From the NCBI RefSeq assembly GCF_021018895.1, contig NC_079383.1:21677853-21741852 (forward strand): a DNA stretch of 64,000 nt, read 5' to 3'. The translations under genes and the position numbers were made by a program. Positions 25,182-37,075 of the stretch are shown piece by piece. The notes under the pieces were generated by a model. That model saw nothing but the letters and a program-made list of their open reading frames with translations, was not told the origin of the DNA and ran no database searches. The DNA is from Seriola aureovittata. Taxonomy: Eukaryota > Chordata > Actinopteri > Carangiformes > Carangidae. Position 1 is the first letter of the stretch. Each line of letters opens with the position of its first letter.

Positions 25182-26200
25182 AGAGCAAATTATACAGTGA
25201 CAATCAGGAGCGTCGACTTTTTCTCCAGGGTGAACACAGAACAGATCCGTGACCTGAACACCGTCAAATAAATAAATGTAGTTTGTATTATAATATATTT
25301 AATAATATATGACCTTTCATATTGGTAATGAAATGACAAGCCAACACTGGAAAAGAAAGGGTGGGCTATCAGCTAGCTAACATTCATTAGCTCAAGGCTA
25401 AAGTTAGAAACTAGCTAAAATTAGTTAGCTAAACTGCAACTTATGGCTAAAGTTAGAAACTAGCTAACATTAGCATTCATCCATAGATACTTGACAATCT
25501 AATTCAGAAGCTCTGAAGGTTAGAAAGTAAAGTGTATTAAACAAGCTAGATAGTTAGCTACCACTACTTACGTTTACCTATGATGAACTTTAGGACCGAT
25601 GGGACAGATCCATGTATTAGACGTTAAGAAATGGTACGGTCCACTTTAGGGGTGTCTGAAATTGTGTTACAAAATTCTTCCACACATGAATATGGAAAAT
25701 ATATTGTAATATTAACAATCATAGGTAAGAAGATTATATAAGTTTTAAACACACACACACACACCCCCCAAACTGTTGTTTTTACCTCTTTTTTTCCAAA
25801 TTTATTTTGGGGGGGGTCAAACTCCCCCAACCGCCCCCCCCCATTAATTCGAACCCTGTGTTTGCATTCCTAACTGTACATGTCTGTCTGAGAAAGAGCG
25901 CCAAAGCTGAGCTGTGTTGAAATCTTTTTTAAATCAAACAGATGCTTCAGTTATAAAAACTCTCTTTCCCCTCTCTCTCTCCCTCTCTCTCTCTCTGTCT
26001 CTCAGCTTACATCCAGACGTCTCGTGCTCTGATGATATGCGCGTGCCTGCTCGGTCTTCCCGCCATGCTGCTCGTGCTCATGTCGATGCCCTGTGTCCGG
26101 CTGCAGAACGACACCTCGGCTGTCAAGCTGCGCCGCGGCCGGGTGGGAGGGGTCCTGTTCATCCTCATGGGTGAGGAGGCCTCTCTCTCACACACACACG

Positions 26201-26299
<99 letters not shown>

Positions 26300-26838
26300 C
26301 TTTCAGCTGTTGCAGGAGGGATGGAAAGAGGGTCAGGGTCTCAGCTGAGGCCTCATCCTGACCGGGTCCATGAGTCAGACTGTTTCCTGTGGGATGATGG
26401 GTACTTCCTGTCAGCAGCCTCAGAGACAGACAGAGAGACAGACAGAGAGACACACAGCGCTTCAGACACTAAATACATGTCTCACCACCTTCTCCGTACC
26501 TCTTCTGTCCTCATGTCTTCTGTCCTCATGTCTTCTGTCCTCATGTCTTCTGTCTTCGTGTCTTCGTGTCTTGTCCAGCCGTGTGCAGCATCATATCGAC
26601 CGTCTGGTTCCCCATCGGCGTCCACCAGAGCGAGGGTCTGATGTCTTTCGGCTTCTCGCTCTACGCCGGCTGGGTCGGCGCCGCTCTCTGTCTCCTGGGC
26701 GGCTCCGTGATCTTGTGTTGCCACGGCAACGACATCAGGACCCCGAGCAGAGAGAACAGCTTCTACTACTCCAGACAGCGGGGCACGGCCACGCCGATGG
26801 ACCCCCCCGCCAACCACGCCAAGAGCGCCATGGTGTAA
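24688..26838 (+). CDS. cldn11: Claudin-11
   Basis: Exons 24688-24913, 26006-26170 and 26579-26838 join to 216 codons plus stop, about the length of mammalian CLDN11. Claudin-11 forms tight-junction strands, known from myelin and Sertoli cells. Seen: the first-loop signature W30, GLW at 51-53, C56 and C65; four hydrophobic segments; ITVA-like motifs 'GWIGVIVATATNDWV' and 'FGFSLYAGW'; and a C-terminal 'HAKSAMV' that matches the CLDN11 tail (HAKSAHV), a probable PDZ ligand. The start at 24688 gives an N-terminus the same length as the human protein. It is tandem after phc3 and tail-to-tail with slc7a14, as CLDN11 and SLC7A14 are in human. Oddities: the first donor lies inside a GA microsatellite, and intron 2 is nearly all simple repeat. 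Which fish paralogue (a or b) is undetermined. Confidence 0.96.
24915..24961 (+). repeat. (GA)n microsatellite overlapping the cldn11 exon 1 donor
   Basis: The donor GTGAGAGAG merges directly into about 46 bp of GA repeat, so repeat length starts at the fifth base of the intron. Confidence 0.95.
24962..26005 (+). other. cldn11: cldn11 intron 1
   Basis: No exon seen. It holds a TG array (25081-25180), a GCTAGCTAA-rich patch (25370-25470) of the kind common in fish introns, and C/G homopolymer stretches near 25765-25840. Confidence 0.55.
26193..26296. repeat. (CA)n microsatellite, about 100 bp, in cldn11 intron 2
   Basis: Long dinucleotide array starting 22 bp after the exon 2 donor. Confidence 0.97.
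26499..26572 (+). repeat. 15-bp minisatellite abutting the cldn11 exon 3 acceptor
   Basis: The unit TCTTCTGTCCTCATG repeats about three times, then degenerates (TCTTCTGTCTTCGTG TCTTCGTG) up to the acceptor TTGTCCAG at 26571-26578. The repeat therefore forms the polypyrimidine tract region. Confidence 0.85.
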
Positions 26839-27379
26839 AAACCCGGTTCTCTGGCGCCTCATTTCACAGACTGTGTGATGATGATCAAGCTGTGCATTTT
26901 GATTTTTTTAACATTTAACTGATGCAACTGCGGGAGTGATTTATTGGGGTTTAGTGCTTTGCTCAAGGGCAGCCAGCCACAGTTATAGATACCTTCACAT
27001 TTCAGTGGGTGGAGCCTAATGACTCATTGTTATTGCCTCAGAAAACAGAATTTTACCATCAAATATCAGACTGAATTTAGTCACTATTCGCTCTGACTTT
27101 ATTCCAATTAATGGAATTAAAGAAGAAAACTTAGTCCAGTAGAGAGAAAACTAACATTTTCAATACATTTTTCTCTACTAAAATAAACATTGCAAAAGTC
27201 GTCAATCAAGAGACATGATCGACTAGATGTGCTTTTTTAAAAATTAATTATAAAACTAGATCAATATTACACCGGCTTTACATTAAAACAAATTCAATCG
27301 CTTGTGGACATTGCACGAAGAAACCTCACTTTTTGCGCCACTTTTTGGTATCATCAGGCAATTACTAGAAATTACCCAG

Positions 27380-27530
27380 CATGCATTGGACGCCAACGTA
27401 ATCTCACACAGACGTTGGACTCTGACAACAAAATTTTGGTTGCAAATTAAAATCATGTTGACGTCAAAAAGCCAATGCGGCTAATTCGTCTAATTGAGAT
27501 GTTTGGAGGACGTTGGATTTTGGTTGCTTA
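27380..27530. mobile_element. Decayed GACGTTGGATTTTGGTTGC-type fish repeat
   Basis: Two related blocks, 'GACGTTGGACT...AAAATTTTGGTTGC' and 'GGACGTTGGATTTTGGTTGC', lie about 115 bp apart. They resemble a tandem-structured dispersed repeat common in teleosts. Confidence 0.4.
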
Positions 27531-28253
27531 GCAACACAATTTGAATTGGTAGTAGTAATCCATTGGTAATAATTAGGATTTTCAAGCGTTCACGTCACCA
27601 GACCTAGCCAATACACAGCATACTCATTAAGTTTTCCATTCATAATTATGGCTTTTTTTGTTCTTAGTTTGAATATCTTGTACTGGAGACTGTAATTATA
27701 TGATCTGCTTCACTTGATTCAGCAGTTGTCAGCGTGTTACATTAACTCTCCAGGACAGGAAGAGAAGTTGTTTTTTCTTTTTTGCTCTCTGCCTGTTTAA
27801 CTGACCATGAACTCAGTTTTCAACGACACATCACGTCCTGTCGGGAGAATGAGATGAGGTCAGCAACATTAATCTCTCACTCACCTACTTTAATGGAACT
27901 TACAACATTTTAATGTTCATTATACTTTTATTTTGTTATATTTCCTTTTTTGTCTGACTTATGCAGCTTTTACAGTTATTGGTTTTTACAAAAAACCTTT
28001 TAAACTGTTGCTTGTTTGTGGTTAGAGCTTGTGACTTTAATGTTTTTTTAATGGTTTGAAGATGTTTCCTAAAGAAATCCGGAGAATTCAAGTTTTATGT
28101 TGAACAAAGAATGAGATTACCTGCTCTCATTTAATCCAAATATGTCGTCTCATGTACCAACAACTGTTTATTTTATCATTTTAAACTAATCATATTCACA
28201 ATATAATCAATATGTATTAACTCTGTATCTGGTTTTTGACTGGTGCTACCATT

Positions 28254-28259
28254 AATAAA
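28254..28259 (+). terminator. cldn11: cldn11 poly(A) signal
   Basis: AATAAA on the plus strand, the last clear signal before the opposing slc7a14 signal 50 bp further on. Confidence 0.6.
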
Positions 28260-28309
28260 AGTTTAAAATCATTTTTACTGATAAAGAGTCTCAGTCTCAC
28301 TCAAACACA

Positions 28310-28315
28310 TTTATT
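28310..28315 (-). terminator. slc7a14: slc7a14 poly(A) signal
   Basis: TTTATT on the plus strand is AATAAA on the minus strand, 660 bp beyond the slc7a14 stop codon. Confidence 0.55.
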
Positions 28316-28974
28316 CCTGCAAAACGAACAAATACATCGTCCTCTGTTAACTCAACACTAAACAGAGCAAACGCTCTTTCACTTTAAATACCATCCACCC
28401 AAACAAAACAACGCAAAAGTAACTTTCAGAAAGTCACTATAAAGACATTCAACGCACCGGTGAGACTGTAAACAAAGCACACAACCAAAACCAGAGGAAC
28501 GGCTGAATTATCGTGTGGCGTTCAGAAGTTATTCTATCTGTCATTGTGACGATCGTGAGGTCTGAACATGGTCTTAACTGTCTCAAGGATTTATGGGTAG
28601 CCATTAATTCAAAGTGTGGTGTTTGGAAATTTGGAGGAAGCATTAAATTGTCAGTTTACAGAGGGAGGTTTTGTATTGAAACACCACGGCGGGGCTGAAG
28701 GTAAGAACCAGGACGCAGCGTAGGAGCTGGTGTCGCTTCGCTGTTGCTGTCAGGTTGTGGGTGGATTGAGGGAGTATGACGGGAGGTGGGTGAAGACACC
28801 GAAAGCTCCTGCAGCTGCTGTGGGCCTCATTCAGTGAAACATGTGACCCTGATGTCCAAACAGGTTTCTGTACAAAATCTTCAAATGACTGAGAGATTAG
28901 TGACTTAACGTCTCCCGTGAGCAGAATAAATAAGTCTTAGCTCAGTTTTATGGACCGTCAAGTGACTCAAAATC

Positions 28975-31900
28975 TCAGTCCTCATCTTCGCCTGCATCAA
29001 AGCCGTGATTGGTCCTTCCTCTGGACCTGCCACCTCTGCTTGTATACTGGCCTCCTGGTCCAGACTGGTATCCATACTGGTCACCACCATCCTCATACTG
29101 CTCCCCCTCTCGGACTTCCTCCTGGTTCTCCTCTTGGTGCTGGTTATGCTGCTGCTGGTGCTGGTATCCCCTCTCCTCCGGGGCAGACCAGCCCTGGTAG
29201 GGTCTCTCGTCTTGCTCCTGGGGGTAAAGGTCGTCGTCGGGGGAGAAGGTGTCGTCCAGGTGGTCGTCATAGCATCGGTAGGAGCTGGCGTGCGCCTGCT
29301 GCTCGCGGGCGTTCAGCTCCAGCGTGCTGTGCCACACTCCGTAACAAGCGTAGATCAGCAGACCTGAGGACGGACAGACGGGATCTGTTAGAAAAGCTCC
29401 GGCAGGTAGAGATCTGGTATAAAGACGTTGACTATGTTCAATAAACTTGAAGATTTCAGTGCAAGTGAATTATTTTTACTTTATACCCCAGGTAAGGAGA
29501 CGTCATGTGACTTCACAGTGTGTTCTGTGCAGGTGTGTTCTGACATGTTCACGTTCATACTACAGAAACTTTCATCAAAGCAGAGTTTGTTGTTTACACC
29601 CGGAGATCGTTATTTAGTTTGAAGTTGTGGCTTTTACAGCTTCATCTGTTCTGTAAGTCTTGAGTCCTGATAACTCAAACTGTGCAGAAACCAACAGGAA
29701 GAACTTCAAGATCAGTTGAGCCGACGCGATGAACTAAAAATAAACCCCGGTGTAACTTCAAAGAGACTGAAACCATGTGTGAAAACAGACGTCTGAGTCT
29801 GTAGCAAGTCGAGCGCCAAGTGTATTGATGAGTTTATGAAACATTTGTAAATGACACCCTGAATTTAAAAATCATGAAAACTCATCAGTGAGAAATCACA
29901 GGAAAACAGCTAAAAGACAAATTAAAAACTTTACAGTTCAAATTGGATCGATTTGATCTCCTTGCACTTATTAAATAATTGTAGTTTGCCAAATGAATAA
30001 ATGTAATGTAAATGTAATTATTATTACTATATATACAGTATATCTTTACAATTTACTCATGATAATTATATAACTCAATTTCCAAATTGTAAAATCAGAT
30101 TTCCTGAATAATAAACTTATTTTATTATTATATACATTTAATTAAAGGTGGAAAATAACTCAAAGAGAAATACTTGTTTCTGATTGGCCTGCAGATGTCT
30201 GCTGTATATCGATCACCTCAAATAAAGTATAGTTAGTTAGTTAGTTGGTTAATATAATATAGTATATATAATCACTGTTGTTCAACCTGCATAAGCAGGT
30301 AAACAGAGAAAGCACTGTTAACTATCACTGGTCAAACTAACTAGTTTAACCATATGAGGGCAACTTGTCGTGCATTAATACTTTTATCACAGTGCATTTG
30401 AAACGTGTAACTCACCTATGAGGCACCAGATAGTGAACCTGGCCCAGGTGAGCGGAGACAGTTTGAGCATGAGGTAGCTATTGACCAAAATGGCGGCTGC
30501 AGGGACAAAAGGCACGCAGGGCGCCATGTAGGGCAGGCGCCGCGTGCTCTCTGGCTGTTGTATAATCGTGATTAAAAGCTTTGCCATGGAACCCGCCATC
30601 GCTGTGGCCATCAGCCCTGAAAACACCGCCGCGGCCCCCGTCCCCTGCTCAACGCCAAATATGACGGTGGACCACATGAGGAAGGACATGATGAAGAGGA
30701 GGAGGGTGCATCGGGTCACTATGCGGCCTGTGGCAGGGGTGGGCCGGGCCGACGCATCGGGCATTCCCAGCCGCAGCCGCAAGGTGTAGTAGTGACCTCC
30801 CAGAAGCCTTTTCAACAATGGGGCGTGGCCTGTGTGGAAATTAGACTCATCTCCTTCTCCTTCAGTCCCGCCGGCGTGGTAAGACGAAGATCCGTCATCG
30901 CCTTCGATTAGCATCTGCTCATCCTTCGTGGGTGCAGCTCCGTCGTCCTGGAGCTTCAGGCCGCCAACGTCCTCCCCAGAGTCAAACTGGTGTGTGTCGG
31001 TCTGTTCGTCAGGCTGGTAGCGCAGCAGGAGCACGCACACACTGACCAGAGTGTAGGCCAGCAGGGTGCCGATGGACATCATCTCGATCAGGTCCCTGAG
31101 GCTCACCAGCAGAGCGAGGACGGCGGCGAAGCTCCCGGACACCACGCACGCCACCGTGGGAGTGTGTGTGAGCGCAGACACCTGCGTCAGGAACCTGCAC
31201 GCACATTCAGCAGGGAGTGAGTTCACACATTCAAACGACACCTGTGTGTATTTCTGTGTGTGGTTCCTTCTCACCTGAACAGCAGCCCGTCCCGCGCCAT
31301 GGCGTAGATGACCCGGGGCAAGGGGAACAAAGAGCCCAGCAGAGAGACGGTGAGTCCGGCTATGGAGCCCACGGCCACGGTGTACTTCCCCCACAGGAAG
31401 CCGTGCACCGCAAACATCTCCATGAGCGGCGCCTGGCCGTCGATCAGCTCGTAGGGAACCATGAGAGTCAGGATCACGCTCACCTGAGCACAGTAAATAA
31501 AGGTCAACTCTGGAGAACATGCTGAACATGCAGTTCCTCCAACAGCCACTAGATGCTGCTGCAAAAGAAAACTGCACCTGAGATGATGGTGAGAGGGTGT
31601 GTCCAAACTCTATGATCATTAACACACACAGGTCGTTAACGAGGGAGGATCTGTGCTCTGAGTCAAGTGTGCAGGTACTTTTCTGCCGTATTCATGTTGT
31701 TGTTCATGTTTTCCCACTGAGGTTTTTGCCATTAATACATAGCTAGCATTAGCATTAACAGCTGTTTACTTACCAGAAGAAGAAACTAGAAGAAACCTTG
31801 TGAATTTTGTTCCTTTTCGTTTTGCTCCTATTACTGTCACTTCTTTTGTTTTACTGAAGTTAGCATGCTAACCAGCTAGCTCAGGTCTGGTCAGTCAGTC

Positions 31901-33360
31901 TCATCACTTTCCCGATACCGAGTCACTGTAGCGTCCAGTCTGCCCTGAAGAAGTATCAGCTCAAAAGACTTATAACCTCTTCCTATATGATCAGAGCAAC
32001 AATGGCTGATGGTCTCAGCAAGACTGGCAAGTAAACAGTTGTTAATGCTAACGCTAGCTATGTAGCAATAGCTTCTTAAAGTACCACTTAAGTTAGGATT
32101 GTTTTCCAAAACTCAAGAATAAACCAGCTCAGAATATTCCTTAATATTCCTTTAACCTTTGGAGGTGACGGATAAAGTCTCTACTATTTCTACTGTTCTA
32201 CTTGCACCGTGCACTAACCGACACGTAGGCGGTGAGGCAGGTGACCAGCGAGGCGGTGATGGCGTACGGGATGGAGGTGTTTGGGTTTTTCGCCTCCTCT
32301 CCGGTCGTTGCTATGATGTCGAAGCCAATGAAGGCGTAGAAGCAGGTTGCTGCACCCTGCATCACCTGAACACAAACAACACGTCACTTATTTATTTTAT
32401 ACACCTGGACCCCAAGACGCCACCGTGTTCAGTATCTCACCCCAGACCAGCCGTAGGGCAGGAATTTGCCGCCCTCCCAGTTGCTGGCGGAGAGGAAGAA
32501 GAGTCCGGCGATGATCATGAAGACCCAGACCACCAGGTTGACCACGTTGAGGACGTTGTTTAAGCCCACCGAGTTACGCACGCCGAGAGCGATGATGGCC
32601 GTCACCAGCAGGGCGATGAAGAGGGCCAGCAGGTCCGGGTACGTGTCCTCACCTTTACCTGAGACAGAGACAGGTAAACTCCATCAACATCCACCTTCAA
32701 CCTTTGTAAAACTCCTTCCTGTCAGGTTAGATACTGATCGTACTGACCGAGCCCTCGGAGCGTGCCCAGGTGTGTTATCATGTAGTTACTGATGCTGTGA
32801 TTGGCCAGAGAGTCGAACATGCTGCTGAGAGCGGACGCCCCCGCCGCCGTGCCGATCAGGTACTCCAGGATCAAGTTCCAGCCGATGAAGAACGCCACAA
32901 ACTCTCCGACGGTCACGTAGCTGTAGGTGTAGGCCGAGCCGGTCGTTTTGGGGACGCGGACGCCAAACTCTGCGTAGCACACACCTGAAAGACAAACACG
33001 AAATATTTCCCAGCATGCCGATAAGTATCACTCTGCTGTGTCACTTCCTGGTGTCTCACCTGACAAGATGGAGGCCACCGCCGCGATGATAAAAGACAGG
33101 ATGACCCCCGGCCCGGCCATGGCCTTGGCAACCAGCCCGGCGACCACATACATCCCCGTGCCGACGCAGCTGCCCACCCCGAGCGACACCAAGTCCACGG
33201 TGGTCAGGACCTTGGCGAGACCAACCGGCGACCCCTCTGCGAGCTCGGTGAGGTCGTCGCCGCTGTGAGCCATGGCGCCCACAGGTTTGGTTCGCAGAAG
33301 GCGGGAGTACATGTTGTACCAGGCGTCGCCCAGGGACACCCGGCCCAGCCACGCCGCCAT
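28975..33360 (-). CDS. slc7a14: SLC7A14 cationic amino acid transporter-like protein
   Basis: Minus-strand exons, 5' to 3': 33360-33060, 32984-32748, 32658-32441, 32365-32219, 31483-31275, 31194-30416, 29363-28975. All junctions are GT-AG and the phases close to 759 codons plus stop (human protein 771). The protein is a multi-pass APC-superfamily carrier related to the CAT transporters; the family member is known from lysosomes and from neurons and retina. Seen: near-identity to SLC7A14 over the membrane core, for example [58 protein letters not shown] and [20 protein letters not shown]; a long hydrophilic loop (about residues 420-510); and a final acidic and Gln/Arg/Gly-rich tail of about 115 residues that is much less conserved. 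The ATG at 33360 aligns with the family start ([18 protein letters not shown]). It is tail-to-tail with cldn11. No untranslated first exon was identified with confidence. Confidence 0.97.
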
Positions 33361-35307
33361 CACCGCACCTGGTTATTACCTCTCTATGTTAATGAGCTTC
33401 TCTCTCCTCCTTCCTGTTTTCGGTCACTCCCTCTATCATTCTCTCACTCTCATCGTCTTCATCAGCCGTCCTCTTCCTCAAGAAACAAAGATCCAAACGG
33501 AGGAAACAGACTCAGAGTTTAGCTCGTGATCGTTCCTCTAATGTGAAGATTTGATGCTTTTCTCTTTTATTTCACTGTCAACTGAATTTTTGGGGTTTTA
33601 ACCTGCAAAACAAGAAATGTGAAGGTGTCACATTAGACTCTGGGAAAAAGTAATGGACACTTTTTTCCCATTTTCTGACAGTTTATAGACCAAACAACTG
33701 ATTAATTGATCGATAAATTAATAGGCAGATTAATTGATAATGCAAATAATCATTAATCGGGAGCTTCAGTAAAAACCAGACGGTGTATTTTTAGCACTGA
33801 CGTCCTCATTAGTCCTGATGTCATTCTTCAATGCTGTGAGCACTAAAAATGATTTCCGTTCACCTCCGCTGAGTCAGGGTGAAGGAGGGAGTCTCAGGTT
33901 GGACAGATAAACTAAAAGCACCTGCATCAGCATCCGATTCTCTAATAAAAGGCCAGAATCAGCCCAGGTTACCTGTCTCACCTGATGATGTGAGCCAGCA
34001 GCTGATGAAGGGACACCATCAGCTGTTCTCCTCACTCACTAGAGCGAGACTCCCTCTCTGAAACATTAATGAAGACCCAGGATCCACTTTCTTAACGGAA
34101 AGGTGCGAGTGTGGAGTTTAAACCTGGACCACATAAAGACCTGAACCGTCCCCTGAAATCCTGAGGGACCGCCTCACACTCCGAAACACAAACGAGATCA
34201 AAACCTGACCTGAGGTCAGCAGGAGAAGGACATCACCAGGTTGGATTGTAGAGAGTGAAGAGTACAGACGGTGTGTGTGCCTGTGAATGAGTGGAAAACA
34301 AACACCCAACATGCAGTTCAAAGATGCACACCTGAGCAGACAGGTAACAACACTCACTCGCTGTGTGTGTCCTCCGGAGGTCCAGAGCGAGTCCCGGTCC
34401 TCTGCAGACCTGAAGGAAATGGTGACGAGAGAGGGGACGGCAGCGTTAATCATTCAGACCTGACACCATGTGACCAGCCGGATAAAATATTCAACAACTG
34501 AGACTGAGCAGTGTGTGTGTGTGTGTGTGTGTGTCATCATTCATTCAGTGGAGGGAGGATAGGATGGCTGCTGTGAAGGTGTGTGAGTTAACTTTGAACT
34601 GCCACAGGTGACCTCTCTGTCTGTTTGTATGCAGGGGTGGGAACTGGCCAGGTGTGTGTGTGTGTGTGCGTGTGTGTGTGTGCACGTGCGTGCGCTTTCA
34701 ACAACCCGCACAAGTAGTTTTATCTCAGTTTTTTATGTTGACGTGGCTCAAACAACTTAAGGTCCACTTACTAGCTTTATACCAGAGCTTTTAGCTGCAT
34801 CATGGTCTAGATCGGTGGGTGGAGTTTACTCGGTTGCCATGGAGATGGATCTGTTGACATGTGAGCTCAGCAGCTGTTTTCATGCAAAACACTTTAAAGC
34901 TTCTTGTCCATGTTGGTTTATTTACAAAGATAGAATCAGTAAAAAATATATATTTAATTTGACTATAATTAAAATACAAAATGATTAAGGATAGTGAAGT
35001 GTAATTATTATTTATTTATCAGGTCCGAATCAATTTCAGTTTAGATTTTCAATTGTAATTTGATTCATTTAGCAGTTTTATAATCTGCTGCTGATTAATC
35101 ATCCTTCCATTTAATGACTGTTTATAGCATTTTTTTTCTTTTATTGTTATTTGTATATTTAATATTGTTTATTTAATGTAACTTGATGCAGATTCTATAC
35201 GGTCCAGGCTGCGTGTGTGCGCTGCATTGTTGCTGTAATCTGCAGGTAATAGAGAAGAGTCAGTTTACAGCGTTACCTGCAGACATGGTTACACAGAGGT
35301 AAGAGTA

Positions 35308-35354
<47 letters not shown>

Positions 35355-35825
35355 GGACCAGAGTATTTAGGTGATTATTGATCATAAGCCTGACGTGGGT
35401 TTGAGAAGCAGTCATAATGTATGTGGGCAGCTTTACTGGTTATTCTGATGTTTACACCGTCACCCTGTCCTCATGTCACATACAGCCTGACATCAGCTGA
35501 CTTAAAGACCCAGAATAAAGCTGATGTTGCTGAACAGTTTTTCCAAACGTTGCAAAAACACTCTCAGCATCTATGGGTTAGGGTTAGGGTTAGGGTTAGG
35601 AACTGCCCCCCCCCCCCCCCCCCCTGCTGGACACAAGATGGTTTTTGAGTGGAGGGAAATTACAATTTAACTGTTAAAGTTCGAGCTGTAGGAACATGAG
35701 AAATAACATGAGACCAGGTGGATGATGAGAACCTGGAGACAACACTGACTGCAGAGCTGAAGGTGGACGCATTCCTGAGGCTACGTGCTTTATACACAAC
35801 AGATGAGTGAACGGGAGTGGATCCA

Positions 35826-35875
<50 letters not shown>

Positions 35876-37005
35876 CCAACAGAAGGAGCGGGGGCAAAGC
35901 AAAACATCCTTTTCTGTTTAAGGGAATAAAGGTTTTCGTTGGCAGCCTGAAGCTGAAATAAAAAGGAGGGCGGACAGTGTTTCCTGATGCCAGCCTGAAC
36001 TGTGAAAGACTTTATGAAGTGGAAACAGATTCTTCGGTTGTTGTTGTTGTTGATGATTTTTGTGTCTTTTATTTTTTTCTGTCCATAGATCCCAACGTTT
36101 ATATTCATCTACTAATGTTGAATTCTACAATAAAATGGAAGCTCCTCATCTTTTATCTCAGCATTCAAAAACTACAGCTCCCATGAGGCTTTGACAGTAA
36201 GCCAGTAATTAAGACCGATGGGATTTAGGGAAGACAATCTGAAGACTTCTCACACCCAGAAACAATCTGGGGAAATATATATATGTACGTTTTGTTTTGT
36301 TGTAGTTTTCTTTCCTCTTTCGACACTGATGTTTTCATTGTTGTGGCTTCAACTTGTTCTTGGAATCATGAAGCTGAAGAAGGTAAATCACTGATTTCAC
36401 AGAATAACTCAGATGATGTAAACAGGCTGATTTCACACTGGACATGAACTTTGACATTTTAAGTTTTAAAGATATTAAAAATGTTAAAACGTATATAAGC
36501 TCAGGTAAAATATAAACAGAGTGTAGATGAAGTAACAGCCTTGTTCAGGTGGTTTTCAGTTGACGTTTAGTCTGATTTTACCTGCCTGTAACAGAAAATA
36601 AATGAATGTTGAATGTTGTGTAGTTACAACATCAGTGTTGACTTGACACGAGTGTGTAACGCCACCTAGTGGTCGTTCAGTGTGCTGCTGCACAAACTTC
36701 TGCACAAGCTTCTGCAGGGATGTGGAACAGCACATCAGCTCCAGGTGCACCTGCACACTCAGCTGTCAGTTTATTAGGAACACTTAGTTTAATATAACAG
36801 TCCTGTAATATAACTCCTCCCCTCATAAAGGTTGTAATGTTCAGTTTTTGTTTAAACTGGTGATTCTGGATTATATCGATCTATGTATATATTATAAGGA
36901 AGTAATGAAGAGATTCTGTGAGTTGTGCTTCCTGTTGACGCACCTGTCAGGTGCGCAGAGAGTTTTTTTGAGAACAGAAAAACAAGAAGACAGAAAAGTT
37001 CTTTC
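33361..37005. other. Upstream of slc7a14 to the rpl22l1 3' end: no gene seen
   Basis: Expected to hold the slc7a14 promoter and any 5' non-coding exon; a possible acceptor/donor pair near 34350-34412 (minus) is too weak to call. Contents seen: a decayed TIR element (33600-33768), TG arrays (34512-34533, 34651-34683), CA arrays (35309-35352, 35826-35873), a short telomere-like repeat (35575-35600) and an adjoining poly-C run. Confidence 0.5.
35575..35600 (+). repeat. Interstitial (TTAGGG)n, about four units
   Basis: GGGTTAGGGTTAGGG... reads without error over 26 bp, then 'AACTG' and a poly-C run of about 19 bases (35606-35624). Confidence 0.95.
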
Positions 37006-37011
37006 TCCATA

Positions 37012-37017
37012 TTTATT
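37012..37017 (-). terminator. rpl22l1: rpl22l1 poly(A) signal
   Basis: Complement of AATAAA 59 nt after the stop codon, giving the short 3' UTR typical of ribosomal protein mRNAs. Confidence 0.7.
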
Positions 37018-37075
37018 CTCCTGCCTCGCTCCAGCTGCTGACTCGCAGACAGCTGTGGCGCTCCGCCGAAGACAT

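Larger units (their letters stand above)
26839..28259 (+). other. cldn11: cldn11 3' UTR
   Basis: 1.4 kb without coding frames, ending at AATAAA (28254-28259). It includes a decayed 'ACGTTGGATTTTGGTTGC' repeat at about 27380-27530. Confidence 0.6.

Noticed and set aside
25370..25560. GCTAGCTAA-rich tract considered as a CRISPR-like or regulated array
   Set aside because: Irregular, spacerless and of a type common in fish introns.
26007..26453. Long frames encoding His-Thr or Cys-Val repeats across CA/TG arrays (also at 7.4, 10.0, 35.8, 53.1 and 62.0 kb)
   Set aside because: Dinucleotide arrays have no stop codons in most frames, so these frames are artefacts of the microsatellites.
35575..35600. 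Telomere or chromosome end
   Set aside because: Only about four TTAGGG units, with ordinary genes on both sides.
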